Origin: Pseudoalteromonas aurantia
Lineage (GTDB): Bacteria > Pseudomonadota > Gammaproteobacteria > Enterobacterales > Alteromonadaceae
Assembly: GCF_005886875.1 (NCBI RefSeq)
Contig: NZ_PNBY01000028.1
Location: forward strand, 1 to 64,000
Length of the DNA: 64,000 nucleotides
Reading direction: 5' to 3'
Shown in pieces: positions 1-10,206 of this stretch (its first letter is position 1; each line of letters begins with the position of its first letter). Below the pieces are notes generated by a model, which was not told where the DNA came from, did no database searches, and worked only from the letters and a program-made list of their open reading frames with translations. Both the position numbers and the translations under genes were made by a program.

Positions 1-328
1 AAATTAGTTGACCACTACAAGCACCTTATAGTGAAGAAATTATCAACCAATCACAACTGTAGGCTCGAAGCTCATTAGGAGCACTGAAATAACAGTTAAG
101 CCCGGATATATGTCAGAGCAACGCTTTATTGCAAGTGGGTCAAACGTCAAACATTGTCAGCGACGAAATGAAAAAAAGAGGTAGTTTATTCTACCCAGCC
201 AGAGTTATTTTGTTTGAGACACTGGGAGTGTCCATATATGTCTAATACAACATAATAAAAAAGAAAATATAGAGAGTAAATAAGCCACAAAGTGTGGCTT
301 ATCAACAAGGACTCTAAATTAGAAAAAG
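1..328. other. Gene-free left edge
   Basis: No coding frame with a credible ribosome site or family resemblance is seen here. The stretch is AT-rich, and the only clear structure is the hairpin at 282-300 that ends the porin transcript. It may belong to the 3' side of a gene outside the window. Confidence 0.5.
282..300 (-). terminator. Hairpin after porin gene
   Basis: The arms aagccaca and tgtggctt form an 8-bp stem with a three-base loop. It lies about 30 bases past the porin stop codon in the minus direction, and T-rich sequence follows on that strand. It is probably an intrinsic terminator with a weak U-tract. Confidence 0.55.
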
Positions 329-1447
329 CTAGAAGATAAAATCAACACCAAATGATAGTGTGTCTGAACTGCCGTGGAAGTCCCAACCGGAGGGTTCATG
401 GCCCTGATCGTTAAAATTATCAAATTGAACTTTTAAAGACGCACTGCTTGCGAAATCGTAACGAACTCCGTAACTTATTAATGTATGTTCTTCATATTCG
501 CCACCGTTGACTCTATCTTGATCAGCTTTTGAGTAGACAATGTATGGCTGGAACTCATTCCACGTATAAACCAAAGATAAAATGAAGGTGGGCCATTCCT
601 CTTGGTAACTGTCATAGCGTCTTACATAGTTATATTCAAATAAAACTGTAAATGGACTAAAATCAAGCGAACCGCCTACCCCATAAAATTTTTGCGAGGT
701 TCTCAAACCTACACGGATTGTATCATTATCCATAACAAAATCTCGGTCCAGTTGATGTTCCATATACGCCACACGTACATCAAAAAAGTCGCCAGAGATA
801 TTCCAACTGACTCCCGTGATGTCGCGCCAATTTTCATTTACACCAATCGCTTTATTTTCGGCAGTATCATAAAAACCTTGTTCTGCATAAAAACCCATCT
901 CTTTATTGTCTTCAGAGTTTTCATTTCCATAGTATGCAGTGACATTATTTGATAAGTCGCCCCATGAGAAATCTTTAGATATGTGAACACCATTAAACTG
1001 AACAATTTGCCACCAGTACAAATTTGAAGGTGGTCTCATCCATGGATAAGCAAACCCGACATCATAAAATTCAGAGTAATAGTACATTGGGATATTTCGA
1101 CGCCCCAACATGAATGTCCAATCATTGTCAGTAAGGTAAGTTAAGTAATACCAACTTAACTCAGGTTTAAAGTCATCACTGCCCTTACTGGTTAATTGCG
1201 CTGTCATCATCAAATTATCAGCTAGGTTTGCTGTTGCTTGAAGTGCGATCATCGTCTCTGCATTAAATGTAAACTCGTTTTTATATTGACCAACTTCAAA
1301 AAAGTCAGCTGTAAAACGTTCGTCATCATCTAACGTCTGACCAGCTACAACAGATCCATAGCCACTGAATTTGACATCCGCTTTTACGGTAAAAGACAAT
1401 GCTGTTGCCAAGATTAACAATAAAATTAAGGAATGTGTTATTTTCAT
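329..1447 (-). CDS. Outer-membrane porin-like beta-barrel protein
   Basis: The 372-residue protein has a hydrophobic signal peptide ending near VKADVKFSGYG. It continues as alternating aromatic and polar strands typical of an outer-membrane beta-barrel, and it ends in phenylalanine (GVDFIF), the usual barrel-insertion signal. Length and strand pattern fit 16- to 18-stranded porins, but I cannot name the substrate. It starts 14 bases after the stop of the small phosphate-binding-like protein and is probably cotranscribed with it, so uptake of an anion such as phosphate is plausible but inferred from context only. Confidence 0.75.
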   Translation of the reverse strand: MKITHSLILLLILATALSFTVKADVKFSGYGSVVAGQTLDDDERFTADFFEVGQYKNEFTFNAETMIALQATANLADNLMMTAQLTSKGSDDFKPELSWYYLTYLTDNDWTFMLGRRNIPMYYYSEFYDVGFAYPWMRPPSNLYWWQIVQFNGVHISKDFSWGDLSNNVTAYYGNENSEDNKEMGFYAEQGFYDTAENKAIGVNENWRDITGVSWNISGDFFDVRVAYMEHQLDRDFVMDNDTIRVGLRTSQKFYGVGGSLDFSPFTVLFEYNYVRRYDSYQEEWPTFILSLVYTWNEFQPYIVYSKADQDRVNGGEYEEHTLISYGVRYDFASSASLKVQFDNFNDQGHEPSGWDFHGSSDTLSFGVDFIF

Positions 1448-1461
1448 TTTGTCACCTTTAC

Positions 1462-1887
1462 CTAAAATTTGACAATAACTCTAACTTGGTCAGTAACCTG
1501 TGAAGCTTCAACATAACCAATTGTGCCAGGGTTAGCCGCTACGGCACTGATCACTTCACTCTCGGACCTCACATTTTTAGGTGGGGTCCCTTTACCTGTG
1601 AAGATTAATTTCGACCAATACGCTTTAATTTGGCTAGAAGACTTCCCAAGAAGTTGTTTATTAAATGCATTACGTGTCTTGTCACCTTCCGATAAATCAA
1701 TGGGTAAAATGACTTGGCCATTGGCAAAATTCTTCATTTTGCCTAGGTAGATTCTCTTTATTTCGTTTTTAGTCAAATTGATTTGGTTTGATGGGTGAAC
1801 TACAACAGCAACCTCAGCCAATGTGCTAAACGAACAAAATGAAGAAATAGCGACGGATAAAAAAACCGTTGAAACACTATATTTCAT
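1462..1887 (-). CDS. Small PstS-like periplasmic substrate-binding protein
   Basis: This is a 141-residue secreted protein. A signal peptide of about 24 residues (cleavage near STLAE) precedes one compact domain resembling half of a PstS-type phosphate-binding protein. Family-like pieces are the NLTKNEIKRIYLGK segment, the FNKQLLGKSS segment, a YW..L..TGKG motif and a GTIGYV motif near the C-terminus. Full PstS proteins are over 300 residues, so this is the short single-domain class often found near porins or sensors rather than beside pstCAB. A strong AGGAGG lies just before the ATG. No permease or ATPase gene is adjacent. Confidence 0.75.
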   Translation of the reverse strand: MKYSVSTVFLSVAISSFCSFSTLAEVAVVVHPSNQINLTKNEIKRIYLGKMKNFANGQVILPIDLSEGDKTRNAFNKQLLGKSSSQIKAYWSKLIFTGKGTPPKNVRSESEVISAVAANPGTIGYVEASQVTDQVRVIVKF

Positions 1888-2131
1888 GATAGGGGCCTCC
1901 TAAGAAAACCATTTAAAAAGCATAAATGTAGTACGCATTCAAAGTTATAGAATAGAAATACAATATGTTCAAATAATAAACAATCGATCGATGGGTAAGT
2001 ATAAAAAAATAGTGGCTTTTAATATTTAATTCAGGTTAACGAATACAAAAATATTACAGGCTATGGCATTGAAAGTATTAATAACAATAATCAAAAGCGG
2101 TATTGAATACTTTAATGGCCAGATAAGCTCT

Positions 2132-3439
2132 CGAGCCTGTAATTTTAATTGTGTATCTGCTTATAATTAAGCCAGTAATGGCTGAGGGTAAGCAATATGG
2201 ATAAGAAAGCTTTAGAAGCCTTCGCTCGCGAAGCAGCTAAGTCGATTAAGACTCCTTCTGATCTTGATGACTTTAGGAAAATGTTAACCAAGGTGACGGT
2301 TGAGACAGCCTTAAATGCTGAACTTAATGAGCACCTTGGTTACGAAAAAACTCACCAACTAACGATAGTAACAGTCGAAATGACTACTCATCTAAACGCC
2401 TAATTACAGACGATGGTGAGATCCAGTTAGAAGTCCCTCGTGACCGTGACGGGTCCTTTGAACCCAAGCTTGTTCGTAAACATCAAACCCGATTTCAATC
2501 GATGGACGACAAGATCTTAAGCCTATATGCCAAAGGAATGACTACCCGTGAAATCGTCGCAACATTCAAAGAAATGTACGACGCGGATATCTCCGCCAGT
2601 CTAATATCTAAAGTTACAGATGCTGTTTTAGAACACGTGGTTGAGTGGCAATCTCGCCCGCTTGATGTGGTCTATCCCATCGTTTATCTCGATTGCATCG
2701 TCGTGAAAGCACGCCAGAATAAGCAGGTTATCAACAAAGCTATTTATCTCGCACTTGGCGTAAATATTGAAGATCAGAAAGAACTTCTTGGGATGTGGAT
2801 GTCCGAAACCGAAGGAGCGAAGTTCTGGCTTAGCGTACTCACCGAACTTCAAAATCGAGGCGTGAATGATATCCTCATCGCGTGTGTTGATGGCCTCAAG
2901 GGCTTTCCTGATGCCATCAATGCCGTTTATCCAAAAACTCAAATTCAGCTCTGTATCGTACACATGGTGCGAAACTCAATGAAATACGTCCCATGGAAAG
3001 ACTACAAGGCAATTACCACTGACTTAAAAGAAATCTATCAAGCAACAACGGAAGATGAAGCCCTTTTGGCGTTAGAGCACTTTGGTGATAAATGGGATGA
3101 AAAGTACCCTCAAATCAGTCGCTCCTGGACGGCTCATTGGGATAATCTCAATACTCTATTTAGCTACCCTCAAGATATTCGTAAAGCTATCTACACGACA
3201 AATGCTATTTAATCTCTGAACAGCGTGATCTGAAAAGCGACCAAGAAACGCAAACTGTTCCCGACAGATGAATCGGCTAGAAAGGTGGTGTACTTAGCGA
3301 TAATGGATGCTTCCAAGAGGTGGACAATGCCTATTCATAACTGGAAGCAAGCTCTAAACCGTTTTATGATTATGTTTGAAGACCGACTAACTGAATACTT
3401 GTAACTAAGAGCAGTTACACAGAATTATTTACAGGGTCG
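2132..3439 (+). mobile_element. Degenerate IS256-family insertion sequence
   Basis: A broken IS256-type transposase is flanked by imperfect terminal inverted repeats. The left end around 2132-2161 (cgagcctgtaa...tctgct) pairs with the right end around 3410-3439; the inner 26 positions match at 19 by eye, and the outer cga.cctgt is also shared. I could not identify a target-site duplication. The element sits between the PstS-like gene and the large chemoreceptor gene. Confidence 0.8.
2197..3404 (+). pseudogene. IS256-family transposase, frameshifted and with two nonsense codons
   Basis: The N-terminal piece starts MDKKALEAFAREAAKSIK and contains the family segment ELNEHLGYEK. A frameshift near 2350-2370 moves the reading into the frame that gives NSRNDYSSKR and then DDKILSLYAKGMTTREI. 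The catalytic core follows, with YLDCIVVKAR, CVDGLKGFPDAI and QLCIVHMVRNS. At the conserved IYTTNAIE site the glutamate codon is TAA (3210-3212), and a second in-frame TGA follows at 3231-3233. The C-terminal part then continues open to 3404. The three lesions make it inactive. Confidence 0.9.
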
Positions 3440-3540
3440 TCGTCTAGTACACATTCTATTACTCCATGAACCAATCGAACGAAAGTTATTTGCATGCTGC
3501 CCTAATATTAGTAATCACTTTAATTATTTTGATGTGAGTT

Positions 3541-6500
3541 TCATATAACTTTATGAGTCAATGCCGTTACTTTGTCTTTCGAAGGCTGTGGTACCCACTC
3601 TGATAAATTAAAATAACTTAACTGCTCTCGCATCGCATGTGCTTGATCAGCCATTTTCTTAGCGGCTGCCATCGCCTCTTCTGTAACTGCTGAATTAGTT
3701 TGTACAAGCTCTGAAAGCCTCTGAACCACAATGTCTACTTCTTTGATAGCCTGTTGTTGTGTTTTAGTTGACCCATTTATCTTCGTTATATTCGCACTCA
3801 CATCAGACACGGCTTCCATAATTTGCCCAAGTTTTTCACCCGAACTATTTGCCAGCTCGGTACCCTGTGCAACTTTGTGGTTACTGTTGCCAATAATTTC
3901 TTTTATTTGTTTAGCTGAAGCAGCACTACGGCCGGCCAATTCCCTAACCTCATTAGCAACCACTGCGAATCCACGGCCATGTTCACCAGCACGAGCCGCC
4001 TCAACCGCAGCGTTCAATGCCAATAAATTTGTTTGAAAGGCAAGTTCATCGATAACCGATACAATCTCATTAATGTCTTTACTGGCTCGATTGACCTCAT
4101 TAATGGCCGATACAGTTTGGGTAGATAACTCTCCGCCTTCGATTGCAATTTGCTCAGCATTAGAAGCCAATAGCACAGCCCCATTTGATTGATTGGCAAC
4201 CATTGTTAGCTCGTCAAGCATATTGGCAGTACTTGCTCCAGCCTCTTCAAGATTTGCAGCTTGTTCTTCCGTTCTTTGGCTAATCTCGGTGTTATTCGAT
4301 GCGATTTCAGCAGCACTTTGAGCTACATTATTTGAGGCCGATTGAATATCTTGAATGACATCAGTCAACTTTAAAATTGTTGAATTAATGTCTTCTTTTA
4401 AAGTACCAAAAACACCTGAATATACGCCTGTAACATGATGGCTTAAGTCACCACGTGCCAAATTTGAAATGACGTCACTAAACTCACTGATGGCTTCTGA
4501 GACTTGGTCGGTAGAATCATTCACCCCTTCTTTAAGACGCTGTAATTGCCCCTGCAAAGGCAATGCTATATTGTGCGTGAAATCACCTTTAGACATGGCT
4601 TCCATCACAGTGCCTAGCTCTTCAATGACCAAATTTAAGTTTTTAACCGAATCATTAATGTCAGCTTTAAGCACATTTAATTGACCTGACATTTTTGACT
4701 TAATAACTTGGTCAAATCGGCCATGACTGATTGACATAATCACCGTAGAAATCTCAGAAATAGCAATATCTACAGAGGTTATAGAACTATTGATATTGTT
4801 TTTTAACTCAGCTAACTGACCAGTCGCCTCAACTTGAATTTGTTGCTTGAAGTCGCCAGAACTCACGCCTGACATAACTTGTCCAATTTCACCCATGATG
4901 GTGTCTAAATTACCAATACTAGAGTTTATACTTTCTTTTAAGTGACCCAATTGACCTGAAAGCGGCACATCTAATTTAGCAGAAAAGTCCCCTAGCTTTA
5001 ACGCTGACATCACGCCACTGATGCCACTTATCGCAACTTGGACACTGTTTACTGAGTTATTCACACTTTCCTTTAAATTACCTAACTTACCTTTAGCAGT
5101 TACTGTTACTTGTTCCTTGAAGTTACCTTGTTCGACATTTTTCATGACATGCACAATACCACTCACCGTCGAATTAATTGAAGCTAATGAATCATTGATA
5201 TTCGCCTTTAACGAGTCAAGCTCTCCTGACATAGGGGTCGTTAATTGGGTATCAAACTTTCCATCAGACATGTCTAGTGAGATTTGGTTTAGTTCTGAGA
5301 TGGCATCACTCAATGTGCTAGCACAATTATTTGTCGCTTGTTTAAGTGAATCTAACTCACCCCGACAACTGACTTCTATCCTGTAATTAAAATTGCCTGA
5401 TGCAAGCTGATTCATCACACTGTTCGTTGCAGTAATTGAAAGTTGAATGGCCTCCAAAAGAGAGTTAAATGCCTGCGCACAATTACCAATTTCATCACCA
5501 GAACTAATGGGAGTACGCAGTGAAAAATTTCCCTGTTGCTCAACCAATCTCATCGTGGCTTCGAGATCAAAAACAGGGCGTGTTAAAGTGCGCGCAAACC
5601 ACAAAGCCCCAGAGGTGACTATTAAAATGGTAATAGCAATAATGAAAACTAACTTTTCTATGAGTGATGTTACTGAAGCAAAGGCTTCATTTTCGTCAAT
5701 CTCAGCAATCAGAGCCCAATTAATATCGAATACTTTAACAGGTATATAAGTGGATAGAACAGAGTTTCCGTTATAGTTAACAATGATTTTTTGATTGGAA
5801 AGGTTATCGAGTGCCTCGTTTACTGCGACAGTATCAACGCGCCCATTTTTTGGAAACTTAAACGAATTACTCACTGAATGGAATTTACTATCTAGGTATG
5901 AATCCGAACGCATTAATTTCTCAGGACCCACTAAATAGGTTTCTCCACTATTTCCTAAGCCTTCTCTCTCAGTCATGATTTCATTGATCGAATCGATAGA
6001 AAGTTGACCCACAATGATGGCAACCACTTCACCCTCGACTATAATTGCACGACCAACGAAGCTTGCTGGGGCGTTATAGGACGGCATATACTGTTTGTAA
6101 TCAGCAAATTCTGTTTTATCTGAGCGGGTAGCATGCTTTAACTGACGATATAAATCAGCTAAATTGCTTTTAGCGTATGGGCCTGTATCTAATGAGGTCG
6201 CGTAATCAATTTCTTTAAAAACAGAGTAGACAATATGCCCTGTTAGTGGGTCTATAATGAAAATATCATGAAAGCCATAGATATCTGCCATATCAACAAA
6301 ATATTGATGATAGGCCCGATGTGCTAGATCGTAATTATCAAAATGACCCGTTTCAAATAATTTCTGTTTCTCACCTATGGGGTATTTATTATTAGAAATG
6401 TAACGCATTTGTAATTCAACGCTTATGTGGCTCATCCCAGCTAACTGTGCTTCTGCTGTAAATTGTGTGTTTTGAGGATTTTCTTTTATAAAGCGTTTAG

Positions 6501-6843
6501 CAAATTTATTGCTATAAAAATCTGCCAAAATGGAAGGTGTATGTGATGATTCAATTTGGTTAAAACTAGAAATAAATTCATCTGCTATAATGGGCAACAT
6601 TGGGTTTGCAATAAAAGTATCTAGTTGTCTCTCAACATTTGTAAAATACCGATTAATGGCACTTTTTTTTATTTGACTGACAGCACCCAATTGAGAATAA
6701 ATCTGACTGGTCATAGAGTTAGATGCCGTAGAAAGTGCGATACCAATGATGATAAAAAGTGGTATTAGAGACACCGCTAACCAAGCAGAAATCAACTTTT
6801 TTGTTAAATTTAATGATTTAAGCTTTTTTGCAAACTTATGCAT
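3541..6843 (-). CDS. Methyl-accepting chemotaxis protein with Cache sensor and nine HAMP-type units
   Basis: This is a 1,100-residue chemoreceptor when started at the ATG preceded by GGAG (6843); an in-frame ATG 39 bases upstream lacks a good ribosome site. Transmembrane helix 1 lies at about residues 17-38. A large periplasmic double-Cache-like domain spans about 40-395, and helix 2 about 397-419. A canonical HAMP unit is followed by eight more units with G-[NDKR]-[FL] motifs at exact 45-residue spacing. The signalling domain at about 850-1050 has the conserved hairpin tip around [20 protein letters not shown]. It should report a periplasmic ligand to CheA/CheW. The ligand is unknown, but the downstream PstS-like protein could be a partner. 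Confidence 0.92.
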   Translation of the reverse strand: MHKFAKKLKSLNLTKKLISAWLAVSLIPLFIIIGIALSTASNSMTSQIYSQLGAVSQIKKSAINRYFTNVERQLDTFIANPMLPIIADEFISSFNQIESSHTPSILADFYSNKFAKRFIKENPQNTQFTAEAQLAGMSHISVELQMRYISNNKYPIGEKQKLFETGHFDNYDLAHRAYHQYFVDMADIYGFHDIFIIDPLTGHIVYSVFKEIDYATSLDTGPYAKSNLADLYRQLKHATRSDKTEFADYKQYMPSYNAPASFVGRAIIVEGEVVAIIVGQLSIDSINEIMTEREGLGNSGETYLVGPEKLMRSDSYLDSKFHSVSNSFKFPKNGRVDTVAVNEALDNLSNQKIIVNYNGNSVLSTYIPVKVFDINWALIAEIDENEAFASVTSLIEKLVFIIAITILIVTSGALWFARTLTRPVFDLEATMRLVEQQGNFSLRTPISSGDEIGNCAQAFNSLLEAIQLSITATNSVMNQLASGNFNYRIEVSCRGELDSLKQATNNCASTLSDAISELNQISLDMSDGKFDTQLTTPMSGELDSLKANINDSLASINSTVSGIVHVMKNVEQGNFKEQVTVTAKGKLGNLKESVNNSVNSVQVAISGISGVMSALKLGDFSAKLDVPLSGQLGHLKESINSSIGNLDTIMGEIGQVMSGVSSGDFKQQIQVEATGQLAELKNNINSSITSVDIAISEISTVIMSISHGRFDQVIKSKMSGQLNVLKADINDSVKNLNLVIEELGTVMEAMSKGDFTHNIALPLQGQLQRLKEGVNDSTDQVSEAISEFSDVISNLARGDLSHHVTGVYSGVFGTLKEDINSTILKLTDVIQDIQSASNNVAQSAAEIASNNTEISQRTEEQAANLEEAGASTANMLDELTMVANQSNGAVLLASNAEQIAIEGGELSTQTVSAINEVNRASKDINEIVSVIDELAFQTNLLALNAAVEAARAGEHGRGFAVVANEVRELAGRSAASAKQIKEIIGNSNHKVAQGTELANSSGEKLGQIMEAVSDVSANITKINGSTKTQQQAIKEVDIVVQRLSELVQTNSAVTEEAMAAAKKMADQAHAMREQLSYFNLSEWVPQPSKDKVTALTHKVI
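4320..5580 (-). repeat. Nine tandem 135-bp coding repeats (poly-HAMP array)
   Basis: The G-x-F landmark recurs at residues 438, 483, 528, 573, 618, 663, 708, 753 and 798 of the chemoreceptor, always 45 residues (135 bp) apart. Each unit also carries a G-[EKQ]-L-x-x-L-K-like motif about 15 residues later and an N-[ND]-S-like motif. Unit 1 is a canonical HAMP (SSGDEIG); the others are of the divergent type. The units differ clearly in sequence, so the array is old rather than a recent slippage product. Confidence 0.85.
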
Positions 6844-6989
6844 TAATATTATCTCCATGGCAGTGAAGTACCTATAGAGCATAGAACAGAACAGCTTAAG
6901 ATCTAGTTATTCAGACCTATAATATTAACTATATTATAATTTTCTATTATTGATTGCACCAAAGAGGCTATTCACTGAAACTAACCTAC

Positions 6990-7630
6990 CGTGCACATTT
7001 TTAAATTCAGCGTGGCGTCTTGAACGCCTTTTAATAAACTTCCTCATATTTTAGACTTCTCCATAATCTTTCGATAAATACATTGTCTATTCAGCGACCT
7101 TTATCATCCATGCTGATCCGTACATTTTGCTCAAGCAGCTTCTGTGTGAACTCGGTACTGGTAAACTGACTATCTTGATCTGAGTTACACATATCAGGTG
7201 CACCATAGCATTGAATTGCCTCTTCAAGTGCTTCGATGCAAAAGTGCGTATCCATAGCATTTAAAAGCCGTCAGGACAATACCTTTCGACTATACCAGTC
7301 AATAATCGCGGCCAAGTATAAGAAGCCTTTAGCCATGGGAATATAGGTAATATCAATTGCCCAAGCTTGGCTAGGGTAAATCTCGCCAATGCCCATATCC
7401 CGCATGATTCTGACACTCCGCTTCCGATTAACGTGGCGATTCTTTTTAGCCAGTTCAGTACGAATACGTCGACTGTCCATAAATGGATACTGGAGGTGAA
7501 TTTCATCAACCATACAGCGTAACTTAGCTTCCTCAGCACAGAGGCCTATAGGCTGACAATAGCGGTCAAACAATATTAAACAGCCCACATTGACGCTTTA
7601 TCGATAGTTGGGTGGATTTATCCAGCGAAT
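6990..7630 (-). pseudogene. IS3-family transposase orfB (integrase core), multiply disrupted
   Basis: Read on the minus strand, recognisable blocks include [21 protein letters not shown] and the DDE-core segment [27 protein letters not shown]. After an in-frame TGA (7271-7273, where the family has tryptophan), the reading continues with MDTHFCIEALEEAI. It then gives SQFTSTEF and FIERLWRSLKYEEVY, with further TGA and TAA interruptions. Part of the region before the core is deleted relative to intact relatives. The C-terminal GYxTP-type end is missing. Confidence 0.85.
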
Positions 7631-7648
7631 GCTTACGCTGTTCCCGAT

Positions 7649-7936
7649 CTAACTACCGAGCACTTTCGCCAAAAAATTATTTTTCATGATTAACTGATTG
7701 ATTTTGGCGTGTAGTTTATCTGTTTCTTCTGAGTTGCCTTTACCAGTTAAGCTCATAGAGGAGAAGATCATAGCCGCATTTTCAAGCAGTTCTTTTTCCC
7801 ATGTAGCGATTTGGTTTGCGTGAAGAGTGTATTTCTGTGCTAATTAAGCAACGGTTTTATCTCCTTTAGCAGCAGTGGCCAAAGCCACTTTAGCTTTAAA
7901 TTCAGGAGAGTGGTTTCTGCGTTTTCTAGTCATCAT
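7649..7936 (-). pseudogene. IS3-family orfA (helix-turn-helix), one nonsense codon
   Basis: The frame starts MMTRKRRNHSPEFKAKVALA, the usual beginning of an IS3-group OrfA. It continues through LHANQIATWEKELLENAA and ends at a TAG at 7649-7651 after LAKVLGS. Codon 31 is TAA (7844-7846) where relatives have a glutamate before LAQKY, so the product would be truncated. It normally encodes the DNA-binding part of the transposase. Confidence 0.85.
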
Positions 7937-8006
7937 CTGTTCCAATATTTTTGGTTACTATAATACAGATCAATCACTTAAAGTTACGTCCGAAATTGGG
8001 GCCAGT

Positions 8007-8347
8007 TCTGTAGGGGGAGAAACGACATTCAATGAAGATACTAGTGTTTTAGAGTTACTAAAAAACGCTTAATGTGTGATTTATTGCTTGAACTTGAAAA
8101 GCGTGCAGCTCAGCATATCAAAGAGCGAGGGATTGCTAAGCTCGGTGTTAAGGTCAAGTTTCACGATTTTCAACAAGTAAGCAAAGAGTGTCAATTTGAC
8201 GAGGTCAATGCTGCGGTTTTTTGTAATTTATTAAAAGAATTATTGGCGTGATTTCGACACAAGTCTGTCAGGCTAATTGGTATCCAAATTGGTTTATTAG
8301 ACTCAAAACAAGGCCAACCCCAATTGGGCTTATTTGACAGTGAATAG
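8007..8347 (+). pseudogene. dinB: 3' fragment of dinB (DNA polymerase IV little-finger domain)
   Basis: The remnant reads SVGGETTFNED, matching the SVGVERT..ED site of DNA polymerase IV. After a frameshift near 8065 it gives LLLELEKRAAQHIKERGIAKLGVKVKFHDFQQ, the conserved little-finger segment. It ends with SVRLIGIQIGLLD and QLGLFD before TAG at 8345. A further in-frame TGA lies at 8249-8251. The catalytic palm and fingers are absent: the fragment begins exactly where the IS3 remnant ends. It cannot make a working polymerase. Confidence 0.85.
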
Positions 8348-8456
8348 ACCTAGCAAGGGCTACCCTCAATGCACTTAGACTAAAAGATAAGTGTTGTTGG
8401 GGATTTTTGTGATAGCGTGAGATAAATAAAAAAATAACAATTCACAGGAGCGCACT

Positions 8457-10142
8457 ATGCAATCGATTATGATTGTACTGTTTGGCATTGCCGGGATGAT
8501 ATTTGGGTGGTTTGTTTACTCCAAATTTATTGCTGAAAAAATATTTAAAATGGATGATGACTTTGTCACACCAGCCCATGAACTTAAGGATGGGGTAGAC
8601 TATGTGCCTACGAATAAAGTGGTTTTATGGGGTCATCACTTTACCTCTGTTGCGGGAGCTGCACCTATTGTTGGACCTGCTATTGCAGTTTATTGGGGGT
8701 GGGTCCCCGCGGTTTTATGGGTAGTAATAGGAACTATCTTTTTTGCTGGCGTACATGATATGGGCGCGCTTTGGGCAAGTGCGCGGCACAAAGGTAAGTC
8801 AATGGGGGCGCTCTCTGAAACCGTGATAGGCAAACGCACTCGGGCTTTATTTATGATTGTGGTGTTTTTGGTATTGTTGATGGTTAATGCCGTATTTGGT
8901 GTGGTGATTGCGAATTCTTTTGTCGCTAACCCGACTGCGGTGCTGCCAGCGTGGGCTGCGATAGTCGTTGCGTTGGTAATAGGTCAGCTATTAAAACGTA
9001 AAGTACCATTGTTACCATTGTGTTTTGTGGGTGTAGCGATACTTTATGCCACCATTTATATGGGCACCGGCGCGCCGATAGCTTTACCGAGCGAAATATT
9101 TGGTTTAACTGACAAAGCCAGCTGGATTGTTATTTTGTTTGTGTATGCGGCTGTGGCGTCTTTACTTCCGGTATGGATGCTACTGCAACCGAGAGATTTT
9201 ATTAATGGCATGCAGCTGTTGGTAGGGCTTGTACTGCTATACGGCGCTGTATTTGTGGTGATGCCCGATATTACTGCGCCGGCATTTAACACGCAAACGG
9301 TTGTTGATACACCGAGCATTATTCCTTTATTGTTTGTGACGATAGCGTGTGGCGCTGTTTCAGGTTTTCATGGCATTGTGTCTTCTGGTACAAGCTCAAA
9401 GCAATTAAACAAAGAAAAAGATGCGCGCTTTGTCGGGTATTTGGGGGCCGTTGGTGAAGGCAGTTTAGCGTTAATCACTTTAGTTGCGGTGAGTGGGGTT
9501 ATGCTGGCTGTGTCACCAGAGGAGTGGCATGAAATATATAGCCACTTAGGTGCAGGGAGTGTCTCTGCGTTTATTACAGGCGGCTCTAATTTGATCAGCA
9601 GTGGCTGGGGAATTTCTGCCGAAATTGCAGGCACATTACTTGCAGTAATGGTAGTGCTTTTTGCAGGGACGACCATGGACTCGGGTGTGCGACTTCAACG
9701 GTATATTATTCAAGAGTGGGGTGATATTTATCAACTTAACCTGCTTAAAAATGGCATGGTCGCGACGTTTATTGCCGTAGCATGTTGTTTATTGTTGGCG
9801 TTTGGTGCAGGTGGCGCGTCAGGCAGTGGTGGCATGATAATTTGGCCGTTGTTTGGATCAACAAACCAAATATTAGCCAGTTTAACGTTATTGGTGATTT
9901 CGGTTTATTTGATTAAATTGGGAAGGCCTGCGAAGTATACCTTGATCCCAATGAGTTTTGTGTTGGTCATGGCATTTTTTGCCGGGCTTATTAAGCTGGT
10001 TGAATATTATGAACAAGGGAATTGGTTGTTAGTGAGTTTGGATATTGTTGTACTGGTTGTGAGTGTCCTAGTGATGCTTGAAGCTTGGTCGGTGATAAGT
10101 CGCCTTAGGCAAGATAACGCTACACAACAGCAAACTCAATGA
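8457..10142 (+). CDS. CstA-family carbon starvation / peptide-pyruvate transporter
   Basis: This 561-residue, highly hydrophobic protein with many membrane helices begins with the CstA-type N-terminus: FGWFVYSKFI, then DGVDYVPTNKVVLWGHHFTSVAGAAPIVGPAIA. Conserved family pieces include GVHDMGALWASARHKGKS, SGTSSKQL and the C-terminal FGSTNQILASL segment. Family members import pyruvate or peptides during carbon limitation. It is shorter than E. coli CstA (about 700 residues) and closer to the compact members. The SD AGGAG precedes the ATG. It stands alone and ends before a hairpin terminator at 10207. Confidence 0.88.
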   Translation: MQSIMIVLFGIAGMIFGWFVYSKFIAEKIFKMDDDFVTPAHELKDGVDYVPTNKVVLWGHHFTSVAGAAPIVGPAIAVYWGWVPAVLWVVIGTIFFAGVHDMGALWASARHKGKSMGALSETVIGKRTRALFMIVVFLVLLMVNAVFGVVIANSFVANPTAVLPAWAAIVVALVIGQLLKRKVPLLPLCFVGVAILYATIYMGTGAPIALPSEIFGLTDKASWIVILFVYAAVASLLPVWMLLQPRDFINGMQLLVGLVLLYGAVFVVMPDITAPAFNTQTVVDTPSIIPLLFVTIACGAVSGFHGIVSSGTSSKQLNKEKDARFVGYLGAVGEGSLALITLVAVSGVMLAVSPEEWHEIYSHLGAGSVSAFITGGSNLISSGWGISAEIAGTLLAVMVVLFAGTTMDSGVRLQRYIIQEWGDIYQLNLLKNGMVATFIAVACCLLLAFGAGGASGSGGMIIWPLFGSTNQILASLTLLVISVYLIKLGRPAKYTLIPMSFVLVMAFFAGLIKLVEYYEQGNWLLVSLDIVVLVVSVLVMLEAWSVISRLRQDNATQQQTQ

Positions 10143-10206
10143 TACAAGATAACAATTGGGTTTATCGTACAAACTGGTAAACACGGTACAAATAGCTGAT
10201 AATTAC

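Larger units (their letters stand above)
6990..8004 (-). mobile_element. Degenerate IS3-family insertion sequence
   Basis: Remnants of both orfA and orfB of an IS3-type element lie on the minus strand. The orfA-side end probably lies near 8004, immediately beside the dinB remnant. At the other side, homology to the integrase core fades near 6990 with no matching inverted repeat, so that end looks deleted. Several nonsense codons and frameshifts make the element inactive. Confidence 0.8.

Noticed and set aside
1888-2131. Pho box before the PstS-like gene
   Set aside because: No repeat resembling the CTGTCAT consensus is seen in the upstream region.
2628-2963. 111-residue frame antisense to the transposase remnant
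   Set aside because: Shadow of the IS256 coding frame without independent start signals.
4320-5580. Regular 135-bp repeat resembling a satellite or CRISPR-like array
   Set aside because: The repeats are in frame, encode HAMP units and differ strongly in DNA sequence; there are no conserved repeat/spacer units.
7875-8072. 65-residue plus-strand frame across the IS3 end and dinB remnant
   Set aside because: It fuses antisense IS3 sequence with a dinB piece; a chance product of the junction.
8405-8430. CRP-like site upstream of the CstA-family gene
   Set aside because: Only one half (tgtgat) fits; the other half (gagat) does not match TCACA.
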